Source of the DNA: Phycisphaerae bacterium
GTDB taxonomy: Bacteria; Planctomycetota; Phycisphaerae; UBA1845; UTPLA1
NCBI GenBank assembly: GCA_016935885.1
Contig: JAFGQA010000351.1
Location: 1 to 21,529 of the forward strand
Reading direction: 5' to 3'
DNA: 21,529 nucleotides
Shown here: positions 14,101 through 21,364 of the stretch, piece after piece
How positions within the stretch are numbered: position 1 is the stretch's first letter
Layout of the letters: the number at the start of each line of letters is the position of its first letter
Position numbers and translations under genes: made by a program
Notes under the pieces: model-generated
Told to the model about the DNA's origin: nothing
Seen by the model: the letters and a program-made list of their open reading frames with translations, nothing else
Database searches by the model: none

Positions 14101-17100
14101 GGATCCGCTTCTTCCTTGACAATGGCAATTACCTGTTTGGCCCGTTCGATCAGCTTGTCGCGGATGTGGCTGGCGAGGTGACGCCTGGCCTGCACTCGTT
14201 GTTTGTGGACCTCACTGGGACGCCGGCGAGCTCTGCGCAGGCGATCTTCGTGGTCATGGACCCCATCTCCATCATTCCGTGGAAGCCGCGTGGGGATGTC
14301 TTGGAGCAGTACGACTTCTGGAACAACGTCGCCGCGACGATCAACACCGAGGGTACGGACATCCTGGCCAACGCCGTCACCGTCAGGTCCGACGACGTGA
14401 CCAATCCGCCAAACGGTGAGACGACGGCCACGGTCGCTTACACGATACTGAGCCCGCTGCCGGTCGATCCGTTCGTCATCCTTGTTGGCATCGATCGCGA
14501 CGGCAGTGGCGCGATCGACGACGGTGCGAATGATCTGCTGGCCACCGTGTCGATCACTGATCCCGCCGATCTGACGCCGGGCAGGCACACCATCGGCATC
14601 CCGGACTTCCGTCCCGTGCTGAACGGTGCCGCTCCGGCGTTGAAGGACGGTGACCAGATCATCGCGATGCTGGACCTCACACGCGACGGCACGCCCGTCA
14701 ACGACGTGGATGAAGTCTTCGGCGACGAAACCGGCAACAACGTCATCGGCCAGACGCAGAAGGTGGACCTCGTGGCACCAAACGGCGTCACGATCGTCGT
14801 CGATCCGGGCACGCAGACCACAAGTGTCGATGTCTACTACACGGTCGATAGCATCGGCATGGTGGCTCCATTTGACATTCTCGTTGTTCTGGACCGCGGC
14901 GGCGACGGCACCGTGGACGAGGTTCTGGATACGATCTCGGTGAGCGGCGACAAGCTCCGGCCGGGCGCGCAACAGGTCACCTCGGCGGACATCCGCGGCG
15001 TCCTGACGGACTTGCAGCACGGCGACAAGATCCTCGCGCTCTTGGATCTTGACCAGGACTTCAACGAGCTGGGCGGCGTCGATGAGATCGAGGACGTTAC
15101 CAACAACAGGTCCTCGCAGCAGTTGAGCGTTGACCTCGTTGCCAATGCCATTCATGTACTGGTGGACCTGAACGCCGACGCCACCGATCCTCGGCCCACG
15201 GACACGGAGGCCGAGGTCACCTACACCATTGATAGCGTCGGCAGTGTGGCTCCGTTCAACATCAGGATCGGTCTGGATCGCACGAACCCCGGCGAGATCG
15301 ATGAACTGCTGGACACGATGTTCGTTAATGATCCCACCGATCTGACACCTGGCACGCACACGGTGAAGTTCGCAGATCTGCGCCAGAAGCTGAACACCTT
15401 GCTCACGTCGCCGTTGCGGAACGGGGAGACGATCGTGGCGACGCTGGACATCGATGACACAACCGCCTCGAACGAAGGACTCGTCGCCGAGGGGATCGAG
15501 GAGGCCAACAACACGGTTGACCAGGTTCAGACAGTGGACCTCGTTGCCAACTCCATCGCGGTGACCTCGGATGACATCGCCCGGACGACCGTCGCGACGA
15601 TCTCCTACACCGTGAACAGCCCGGCCGACGTGGAGGCATTCGACATCTTCGTCGGTGTGGATCGCGGTAGCGTTCCGCACCCTCTGCTCGACGTGATCGA
15701 CGTGGACGGCCTCGATCGAAGTCCGGGCACGCACACCGTCGTCTCGGCCGACCTTCGGGCCCCATTGGAGGGCTTGACGGATCGGTTGCAGCACGGCGAC
15801 AGCCTGATCGCCATGCTTGACTGCCTGGATGCGAACGGCGATCCGGTCAACGCGGTCATCGAATCCGCCGAGACAGACAACAACGCAGCCAGCCAGGTCC
15901 AGACGGTGGACCTGGTAGCTACGGCCGCGGAACTGTTTACGGCGCCGGACTCGGGAGAGATCAAGGCTCGGGTGAATTACATCGTCAACAGCCCCGGCAC
16001 AGCCGCCACGTTCGTCATCCGCGTTGGCATCGACCGCGATGATGACAGAATCCTCGATCCAGGCAGCGCGTTGGCCAGCATCGACGTGGAAACACGCTCG
16101 GTGGATTTCCTGAGACCCGGCAATCAGTCCATCACCACGGACGATCTGACCGCTCAACTGAACGGGCTGGATCTGCAAAACGGGTATCAATTGATCGCCA
16201 CGCTTGACCTGTTGGACGACGGCATCGCCACGCCGGAGAACTTGGTCATAGAGCCCGAGGAACAGGCCAACAACGTTGCCCGGCAACCGTTGGCCGTGGA
16301 TTTGGTGGCGATCTCGCTGGCCTATGATTCGAACACGAACTTGGCCACGCTGAGCTACAGTGTAAACAGCGTCGGCGGCGTGCCTGACTATGTCGTGGAG
16401 TTCTGGCTCGACGCGGACGACGACGGGCTGCTCGATCCGGTGCTCGACCTGCTGGTCGAGACGGTCACGACGGTAAGCGTCCTGCCAGGTGAGCGCACCG
16501 TCGTCGGGGACTACAACCTGCACACGCCGCGTTCGCAGCAGTACATCTTCGCGGTCATCGATCGGCCCGACCCGGACGACGCCGTGGCGGAGCTTGACGA
16601 GGCGAACAACACTGCGGAGACCAACAACACGGAGATAACCGATCTGGTGGCCAATTCCATCACGGTGTTCTCCGACAATGTTGCCGACGAGACAACGGCG
16701 TCGGTTTCATACACGATACACGCGCCGGATTCCGTGAATCCATTCCGGATCCGAGTCGGCGTAGACCGCGATTCGATCGGTAACCCCGGTTACAACGTCA
16801 TCGACAGCGACGGCGATCTCCTTCTGCCGGCTCCGGACTTCTGCTTGGAGATCACGGACCCGGCGTTGCTCGACCCGGGGTCCTACACTGTTGAACTGCC
16901 GGACAACCTTCGACCGGCGTTGGCGGGCCTGGCCGATCGCCTGCAAAACGGCGATCGCATCATCGCCACGCTGGACCTGAATCGCGACGGAACGCCCGAG
17001 AACCAAGTCGTCGAAACCGGCGGCGACGAGACCGGCAACAACGTTGCCGGCAGCACCGTGCAGGTCGACCTGGTGGCCACCTCGGTGGACGTCGCGTACA

Positions 17101-19223
17101 ACGCGGGCACGGGCAAGACAGTCGGCCGCGTGAATTACGCGATCAACACCCCCGGTGCCGTGGCGCCGTTCAGCATTCGCGTGGGCGTGGATGCGGACGC
17201 GGACAAGATCATCGATGACGGCACGCTGATGGCGAAGATAGACTTGTCGGCCGACGCTGAACTGTGGCCGACCGATGGTCGACAGACCGCCACGCCGGAT
17301 CTGCTGCCCGCGCTGAACGCCCTGCCGGCCGCGCTGCAGAATGCCGACCGCATCATCGCGACACTGGATGTTGCCGAGGACGGCACGGCGGAGAACGCAA
17401 TCGCCGAGGCCGAGGACCTGGCCAACAACGTCACGCACCAGGAGCAGACGGTCGATCTGGTGGTCCAGTCCATCTTCCTGACAGTCGACAACGCCGCGAA
17501 CACGACATCGGCCACCGTCACCTACACAGTCAACAGTATCGGCAGGATCGCGCCGGTGAAGCTGCGGATTGGCGTCGACCGAGACAGCGACGGCTTGATC
17601 GACTCCAAGGCCGACGTGCTCGTCGAGACCACGCTTAAGGAACTGGCGGATCGGAGCCCAGGCGGCCACAGCTACAAGGTGGCGAACATCCGGCCGGCGC
17701 TGAACGCCTTGACGCCGCCGCTCGAGAGCGGCGATCGGATCATCGCCACGCTCGACCTCGACCTCACCGGCGCCGACGAAGGTGCAGTCGTGGAGGCCGT
17801 GGAGCAAGGCAACAACGTCACCTCGACCGCCGGCACGCAGGACCAGATCGTTGACATCGTTGCCGACGCGCTGGACCTCGATATCGGTTCGTATACCGCG
17901 ACCGTTCATTACACGGTGACAGGTCCGGGCAGCGTGGCACCGTTCGTTATCCGACTTGGCCGCGACACAAACGGCGATGACGTCATAGACGATACGATGA
18001 TCGATCTGCCGGGCAACGTGGCGCCAGGCGCCCACTTGGTGACGGCGGACATCGCCGATGCCCTGCGCATCCTCGGCGTGGCGGCCGGCGAGACGGTGAC
18101 GATCGTGGCGGATCTTGATGCCGGTAATGCCGTTCTCGAAGGTGACGAGGCCAACAACAGACTGGTCGAACACGCCGACTACGTGGTTGATCTCAGGGCG
18201 CAGCGGCTCAGACATCCGTGTGCGGTGCTGGATTCCCTCTTCGACGCCACCTTTGAGTACAGCGTCGAACTGAACCAACCCGGCGAGGACTTCAGCATCT
18301 GCTTCTACGCCTCGGCGGACGAGGAGCCGGCGGTCAGCGCGGGCGACGTTTTCTTGGACGTCGTGGTCATCGTTGGTCCCGACTTTAAGACGGTGGGCAA
18401 GCACACGGTCACCATCGAGAACCTGCTGGTTTCCAGCGCGGATTTCCCGACGGAGAACTTCTACGTCAAGGCGCGGATTGACGATGCACAGGGGCTCGCG
18501 GAGGCCGACGAGAGCAACAACGTCATCGTCCGGCCGAACGCCGCAAACGATCCGTCCGAGGACGCCGATGGTGACGGCGTGCCGGATTGCTTCGACGATT
18601 GCCCGAATGATCCGAACAAGACGTCATCGGGTGCCTGTGGATGCGGCGTGCCGGATACGGATGCTGACGGCGACGGCGTGCCAAACTGCTTCGACGAATG
18701 TCCAGACGATCCTGACAAGGCGGCGCCGGGGGCCTGCGGCTGCGGCGTGGCCGATATGGACTCCGACGGCGACGGCGTGCCGGATTGCCTCGACGGATGT
18801 CCGAGCGATCTCGGTAAGACGTCGCCGGGCATCTGCGGCTGCGGTGTGACCGATGTGGATACGGACGGCGACGGCATGATGGATTGCGTCGATGGATGCC
18901 CGGACGATCCTGACAAGACCGAGCCCGGCGATTGCGGCTGCGGCCATCCTGAAACGGATACCGACGCCGATGGCATTGCCGATTGTGTGGACCCCGCTCC
19001 CGGAGATCCGGATGTGCCGAATCCGCGAGAGATACCTCCATCGGCTCAGCCAACGCCAGGTGACGGTGGCGGTTTGCCCTTCAACGTCATCTGGCCGCTG
19101 TTCCCGACGATGCCACCCTTCCCGATGTGCGGCATCGGCCTGTGTGGCACGGGGGCGATGATGCCCATGGGGTTGTTGATTCTGGGCTTCGCGGGCATGA
19201 AGCTGCGCCATCGCCGGCGTTAA
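11187..19223 (+). CDS. Giant secreted protein: about 20 CARDB-like repeats, TSP3 block, C-terminal membrane anchor
   Basis: The protein has 2678 residues. ATG 11187 is chosen because AAAGGAA (11174-11180) lies 6 bases upstream and a clear signal peptide follows (CLSLLVGTLLVVTPAAQA, cleavage probably after AQA at 27); the frame is open further upstream without such features. About 20 repeats of 107-142 residues resemble CARDB (cell-adhesion-related, Ig-like) domains. Each opens with DLVAxSI or DLxAISLxYD, has a central VxxPFxIRVGVDRDxDG strand and ends with VxExDExNN. They fall into two subfamilies. About five thrombospondin type 3 units with PGxCGCG inserts follow (bases about 18560-19000), then a Pro-rich linker, LCGTG, a hydrophobic segment and KLRHRRR. 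The likely role is a surface stalk or adhesin, possibly calcium-stiffened. The ligand is unknown. It appears to be monocistronic. Confidence 0.9.
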   Translation: MTKLNRTGCLSLLVGTLLVVTPAAQAGPEDNVRADLLSIEASDDALQASLDYAVIDLLPLLGTAVEDFRIEVGIDQTPDNGSDDIELSLFIFDGNTTGTTFAPHTLSADVSGVLDGLPAADRVQNGDKLVAMLDIDNSVWELFGAGEGDNAAAATPFYVDIKPKTLLLDAANQATLTYLVDAPAKIHGFKIQFWLDANYSGSLDGGDVMVEEAHSSGDTGIRKKTADFSGHVPTPGQKVFAVVDADNDVREAKEGGQNRIAGGSAAGTDLAAVSLVYDETAQQATLSYFVQSPTDVTTAYEIGFYLDNGDGSFGVDDVVIATVAGATEPGAHTVQADFSANPPASGAFIHAFVDNLIAIDELDEDNNLASAANTFVTDIVPIALTYDSNTQKATLAYLINSPTKVEDFVIRFFLDRNHDGVLNDWPAIPGGVSVVDPDTMPGARAIEFDYSPEPPASSQKIFAWLDRFNNVVEDDEDNKIEATNLTPTDLIAISLWYDSNTETATLSYAVEAPIPVPSYNIWFIRDTNIDLIAGPGDEIVSVSSQTAPGTYTQVLDFNAPGVGWEGLDAGQVMFAVIDPEDMVRNETVPAVNNKISTTNTDQIDIEAISLSYDPTGGIEAATLSYFVSSPTPVDDQPYYIQFMLDNGDGICDAASDTLVGPAVAVDPMPGGHVATQDLSGSSAALGQVVFAIIDPDNTLVESDESNNCAGFLNDQAVDLEAISLVYDAEGEEATFTYYVNSAVDVPAYNVMFVVDEDHNCQPNPGDTVLPLVAGEVTPGVHEATISISLAMEQCLFAVLDRPSPNVPELDETNNRATTRNTEITDLAAIALSYDPIEANAVLTYEVNSPVNVDAYDIAFLLDGGNGFLDGSDILVATVSGEVAPGSYATPAVTFGVPFEPASGQKVFAVIDLPAPGAVEEWEESLNNTAEAVNTAPTDLIANLVGSLTYDANLEIATLTYQVESPIPVPAYRIRFFLDNGNYLFGPFDQLVADVAGEVTPGLHSLFVDLTGTPASSAQAIFVVMDPISIIPWKPRGDVLEQYDFWNNVAATINTEGTDILANAVTVRSDDVTNPPNGETTATVAYTILSPLPVDPFVILVGIDRDGSGAIDDGANDLLATVSITDPADLTPGRHTIGIPDFRPVLNGAAPALKDGDQIIAMLDLTRDGTPVNDVDEVFGDETGNNVIGQTQKVDLVAPNGVTIVVDPGTQTTSVDVYYTVDSIGMVAPFDILVVLDRGGDGTVDEVLDTISVSGDKLRPGAQQVTSADIRGVLTDLQHGDKILALLDLDQDFNELGGVDEIEDVTNNRSSQQLSVDLVANAIHVLVDLNADATDPRPTDTEAEVTYTIDSVGSVAPFNIRIGLDRTNPGEIDELLDTMFVNDPTDLTPGTHTVKFADLRQKLNTLLTSPLRNGETIVATLDIDDTTASNEGLVAEGIEEANNTVDQVQTVDLVANSIAVTSDDIARTTVATISYTVNSPADVEAFDIFVGVDRGSVPHPLLDVIDVDGLDRSPGTHTVVSADLRAPLEGLTDRLQHGDSLIAMLDCLDANGDPVNAVIESAETDNNAASQVQTVDLVATAAELFTAPDSGEIKARVNYIVNSPGTAATFVIRVGIDRDDDRILDPGSALASIDVETRSVDFLRPGNQSITTDDLTAQLNGLDLQNGYQLIATLDLLDDGIATPENLVIEPEEQANNVARQPLAVDLVAISLAYDSNTNLATLSYSVNSVGGVPDYVVEFWLDADDDGLLDPVLDLLVETVTTVSVLPGERTVVGDYNLHTPRSQQYIFAVIDRPDPDDAVAELDEANNTAETNNTEITDLVANSITVFSDNVADETTASVSYTIHAPDSVNPFRIRVGVDRDSIGNPGYNVIDSDGDLLLPAPDFCLEITDPALLDPGSYTVELPDNLRPALAGLADRLQNGDRIIATLDLNRDGTPENQVVETGGDETGNNVAGSTVQVDLVATSVDVAYNAGTGKTVGRVNYAINTPGAVAPFSIRVGVDADADKIIDDGTLMAKIDLSADAELWPTDGRQTATPDLLPALNALPAALQNADRIIATLDVAEDGTAENAIAEAEDLANNVTHQEQTVDLVVQSIFLTVDNAANTTSATVTYTVNSIGRIAPVKLRIGVDRDSDGLIDSKADVLVETTLKELADRSPGGHSYKVANIRPALNALTPPLESGDRIIATLDLDLTGADEGAVVEAVEQGNNVTSTAGTQDQIVDIVADALDLDIGSYTATVHYTVTGPGSVAPFVIRLGRDTNGDDVIDDTMIDLPGNVAPGAHLVTADIADALRILGVAAGETVTIVADLDAGNAVLEGDEANNRLVEHADYVVDLRAQRLRHPCAVLDSLFDATFEYSVELNQPGEDFSICFYASADEEPAVSAGDVFLDVVVIVGPDFKTVGKHTVTIENLLVSSADFPTENFYVKARIDDAQGLAEADESNNVIVRPNAANDPSEDADGDGVPDCFDDCPNDPNKTSSGACGCGVPDTDADGDGVPNCFDECPDDPDKAAPGACGCGVADMDSDGDGVPDCLDGCPSDLGKTSPGICGCGVTDVDTDGDGMMDCVDGCPDDPDKTEPGDCGCGHPETDTDADGIADCVDPAPGDPDVPNPREIPPSAQPTPGDGGGLPFNVIWPLFPTMPPFPMCGIGLCGTGAMMPMGLLILGFAGMKLRHRRR
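11288..18550 (+). repeat. Array of ~20 CARDB-like repeats within the giant gene
   Basis: Unit boundaries, read at the DLxA motif, lie near 11288, 11663, 11991, 12313, 12646, 12993, 13333, 13655, 13993, 14353, 14761, 15127, 15532, 15903, 16294, 16636, 17061, 17449, 17848 and 18185. Spacing runs from about 320 to 425 bases. Units 2-9, 15 and probably 20 are the short type (FAVID-like strand). Units 1, 10-14 and 16-19 are mostly the long type (NGDxIIATLDL strand); unit 19 is shorter and weaker. The units have diverged enough that there is no long identical DNA. Confidence 0.8.
18560..19000 (+). repeat. Thrombospondin type 3 block with PGxCGCG inserts
   Basis: Four full units of about 37 residues follow the pattern DxDGDGVPDCxDxCPxDPxKxxPGxCGCG, and a fifth partial unit ends in DADGIADCVDPAPGDPD. 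Asp-rich loops and paired Cys are as expected for calcium-binding type 3 repeats. The extra CGCG segment distinguishes them from the plain units at 3-290. Confidence 0.85.
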
Positions 19224-19346
19224 TGCGACGGACGGACTTCGGCGCCGCGGTGGCTTGGCGGCCTTGGAGCGGAGACGGCAACGCGGGCTCCTGAGAGGGA
19301 ATTGTGTACCTGGGCCGCTGCGGCGTCCTCAGATCCGCCGGTTCGC

Positions 19347-19997
19347 TCAGCCAGGGAAACCCGATTCGCCGATCAGCTTGACGAATCGAACGGCGATCGA
19401 TGACTGCTCGACGATCTTCCCCTTGTGGCGCTCGATGGTCGTTAGTCGTTGCGTCCCCTCGTCGCCCACCGGAATGACCAATCGTCCGCCGTCGGTGAGT
19501 TGGTCCACCAGTGGCTGGATGACGGCTGGTGCCGCGGCGGTGACCATGACGCGGTCAAAGGGGGCGTACTCGGGCCAGCCGACACTGCCGTCGCCGACGC
19601 GAAACGTGATGTTGTGGAGGCCGAGCATCCCGAGGCGCTGCCGGGCGTCGTCGGACAACTCCTCGATCCGTTCTACTGAATACACGTGCCCGACCAGCCG
19701 CGCCAGGATGGCCGTTTGATAGCCGGTGCCGGTGCCAATCTCCAGCACCTTGTGGGTCGGTTCAGGCCGCAGCGATTCGGTCATCAGGGCGACGATGTAC
19801 GGTTGGGAGATGGTCTGCCCCATGCCGATCGCCAGGGCGCGGTCCTCGTAGGCGTGCGGAACCTGATCCGGCGGCAGGAATGCCTCGCGCGGGACGGACC
19901 TCATGGCGTCGAGCACGCGCTCGTCCCGGATGCCTCGACCGGCGATCTGGGCCTCGACCATCCGGAATCGTTCTGCCTGGGTATCACCTTCACTCAT
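19347..19997 (-). CDS. pcm: Protein-L-isoaspartate O-methyltransferase
   Basis: The enzyme transfers a methyl group from S-adenosylmethionine to isoaspartyl residues in aged proteins, starting their repair. The 216 residues match the family. Motifs: GQTISQP (60-66, with the family's active-site Ser64), the AdoMet loop VLEIGTGTGYQTAILA (84-99), the acidic YSVER end of strand 2, and DGSVGWPEYAPFDRVMVTAAAP (136-157). The start is MSEGDTQ at 19997, because homology begins soon after and GGAGG (20013-20009) lies 11 bases upstream, a slightly long spacing. The frame is open to 20078, but the extra 27 residues look unrelated. It is convergent with the giant gene and monocistronic as far as visible. 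Confidence 0.95.
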   Translation of the reverse strand: MSEGDTQAERFRMVEAQIAGRGIRDERVLDAMRSVPREAFLPPDQVPHAYEDRALAIGMGQTISQPYIVALMTESLRPEPTHKVLEIGTGTGYQTAILARLVGHVYSVERIEELSDDARQRLGMLGLHNITFRVGDGSVGWPEYAPFDRVMVTAAAPAVIQPLVDQLTDGGRLVIPVGDEGTQRLTTIERHKGKIVEQSSIAVRFVKLIGESGFPG

Positions 19998-20146
19998 GAC
20001 AGCAAACGCCTCCGAGGGGCGTCGTCCGACCGTGTGGGACCGCGCCAGCGCGTGACACGACGGCCAGCCATTGTACACTCAGGCGACCGTGCTGGTGTGC
20101 CTGTTTCGGTTGCCCCGTGCTCGGTCGGGTCCGTGACAGTTCAGGC

Positions 20147-20175
20147 GGGTGCCACTGGCAGCTTGCCTGCCAGTG
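20147..20175 (+). repeat. GGGTGCC hairpin repeat, copy B
   Basis: GGGTGC followed by the perfect 9-bp stem CACTGGCAG / CTGCCAGTG (20153-20161, 20167-20175) and loop CTTGC. It is identical to copy A except for a paired change of one stem base pair (A-T here, G-C in copy A). Confidence 0.85.
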
Positions 20176-20209
20176 TGTATGCCCCGTGCGGGCACCAGAG
20201 AGACCGCGC

Positions 20210-20235
20210 GGGCGAGCAAGCCGCCCGTGGCACCC
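20210..20235 (-). repeat. GGGTGCC hairpin repeat, copy D, reverse orientation
   Basis: Read on the minus strand, 20235-20216 is GGGTGCCACGGGCGGCTTGC, differing from copy B (20147-20166) at two of 20 positions. A stem GGGCG / CGCCC can form around the same loop. Together with copy B it gives the enclosing element its palindromic form. Confidence 0.75.
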
Positions 20236-20573
20236 AGAATCGAATGCCGCCGGAAGTGTCACGGACCGTGCTCGGTCATTCACACAGGGATAGATTGGCG
20301 GCAGGGCAATCGCATGCTCCGTTTTGCCGGCGCGTGCCTCGACGCCGTAGACGCGCGAGACTCGCTTTCAGCGTCCTGTGTGGGTCAACCGGGATCGGGA
20401 TCAGCGCGGCTCGTGCGAGAGCCGAGCTTGCGATGGCCCTGGGTCGGCGGCGAGGTTCTTGTCCGCATCAGGCATTCCCGTAGCCTTTTATTGGAACACG
20501 ATTTAGCGACGGCGTTCCAGTGCCCGCGAGAGCGTCCACGAGAGCTTGCTGCCTTTTTACGCGTGAGGTTCCA

Positions 20574-20600
20574 TTGCCTCAGGCCGATAGATTGTATAAA
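20574..20600 (+). promoter_or_regulatory. Possible promoter for the CAP lipoprotein gene
   Basis: TTGCCT (20574-20579) and TATAAA (20595-20600) are 15 bases apart, shorter than the usual 16-18. The AT-rich patch stands out in GC-rich surroundings. It lies about 80 bases before the proposed start codon. Confidence 0.35.
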
Positions 20601-20683
20601 GTAGGTGCAGGCAGGGATGTCGTCCAGCCGAACCTTCATACTCACGGGTCGTACGATAGGGTTGATTGCCCGGGAGAGACGAG

Positions 20684-20686
20684 TTG
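20684..20686 (+). promoter_or_regulatory. TTG start codon with Shine-Dalgarno GGGAGAG
   Basis: GGGAGAG at 20672-20678 sits 5 bases from the TTG at 20684, and there is no ATG before the lipoprotein hydrophobic core. The start is therefore non-canonical. Confidence 0.6.
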
Positions 20687-21364
20687 GGCCACCGACCGAG
20701 ACTTCATAGCCGTTTCAATGTCGCACTGCTGTGCATTGCGGCGATGGCCGTGGGCTGTGAGGGCGACGGCGGCTTTCCGCTGACGCCTTCCGCCCTTGTG
20801 TTGGACAAAATGGGAGCCGCCAAGCCGGCGCCTCAGGACACCTGCTCCGATCTGCCCAACGGCCGGACCGTCGTTCAGGCATTGCTCGACGCCGTGAATG
20901 CGGAGCGAGCGCGGCATCACTTGCGGCCGCTGCGGCTTGACACGACGCTGACTCAGGTCGCGGAGTTCTACGCGTGCCGCATGATCGACGGCGGATTCTT
21001 CGGGCACGAAGACCCCTTCGATGGCTCCACATTCGATGTTCGTGACGTGAACTTCGGCTATGCCTACCGCAAGGTGGGCGAGAACCTGGCGGTCGGGCAC
21101 GACAGTGTCCGGGACGTCGTGGCGGACTGGATGCGGTCGCCCACTCACCGGGCCAACATCCTGGATCCGGCCTTCACGGAGATCGGCCTCGCCGTTAAGC
21201 GGGGCGGCGAATACGGTGTTTACTGGGTTCAGGAGTTTGGCCGTCCGCTCGCCATGCCCACCGCCGAGGGTTCCACCTCCGCGCTGGCCGACGACGGCGG
21301 AGGCACCGATGGCGTGCCGGAGGCATCCTCGCAACCTGTTTCGGCCGATACGGGTGACAAGTAG
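20684..21364 (+). CDS. CAP/SCP-domain lipoprotein
   Basis: The protein has 226 residues from a TTG start at 20684, chosen because GGGAGAG (20672-20678) lies 5 bases upstream; another TTG at 20666 has no such site. The N-terminus is a lipoprotein signal: basic region HRPRLHSR, hydrophobic core NVALLCIAAMAVG, then Cys25 and EGDGG. The AVGC box is acceptable though not ideal. The CAP (SCP/PR-1, YkwD-like) domain follows: VNAERARHHLRPLRLD, FFGHEDPF (usually a SHxxP-like site), VGENLAVG, WMRSPTHRANILDPAFTEIGLAV and YWVQEFG. The C-terminus is low-complexity (Ser, Gly, Asp). Bacterial CAP proteins are secreted and mostly of unknown biochemical role; envelope or sporulation-related functions are known for some. 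It is divergent from pcm. Confidence 0.88.
   Translation: MGHRPRLHSRFNVALLCIAAMAVGCEGDGGFPLTPSALVLDKMGAAKPAPQDTCSDLPNGRTVVQALLDAVNAERARHHLRPLRLDTTLTQVAEFYACRMIDGGFFGHEDPFDGSTFDVRDVNFGYAYRKVGENLAVGHDSVRDVVADWMRSPTHRANILDPAFTEIGLAVKRGGEYGVYWVQEFGRPLAMPTAEGSTSALADDGGGTDGVPEASSQPVSADTGDK

Larger units (their letters stand above)
20115..20277. mobile_element. MITE-like palindromic element with flanking 12-bp duplication
   Basis: CCGTGCTCGGTC occurs at 20115-20126 and again at 20266-20277, like a target-site duplication. Between them, GGTCCGTGACA (20128-20138) is matched by TGTCACGGACC (20257-20267, overlapping the right duplication by two bases), a perfect 11-bp terminal inverted repeat. Inside, two copies of the GGGTGCC hairpin motif point in opposite directions, with a further small hairpin TGCCC-CGTGC-GGGCA between them. 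No transposase is encoded, so movement would need one from elsewhere. Confidence 0.55.
19998..20683. other. Intergenic region between divergent pcm and CAP lipoprotein genes
   Basis: Nearly 690 bases without a supported gene. The left part holds a palindromic MITE-like element (20115-20277). From 20278 to about 20570 I see nothing recognisable. A possible promoter lies at 20574-20600. Confidence 0.6.

Noticed and set aside
14022..16523. Long antisense open frame (over 800 codons) opposite the giant gene
   Set aside because: It is a shadow of the GC-rich repetitive coding strand: Val/Asp/Arg-rich, with no domain, and it mirrors the repeat period. Other long antisense frames at 16707-18404 and 6690-8285 are rejected for the same reason.
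19224..19346. Rho-independent terminator between the convergent giant gene and pcm
   Set aside because: GGAGC / GCTCC (19266-19270, 19287-19291) could pair, but the stem is only 5 bp, the loop is long and no T-tract follows.
20278..20573. Small open frames upstream of the CAP gene
   Set aside because: They have no ribosome site and no family resemblance, and they run through the repeat and promoter region.
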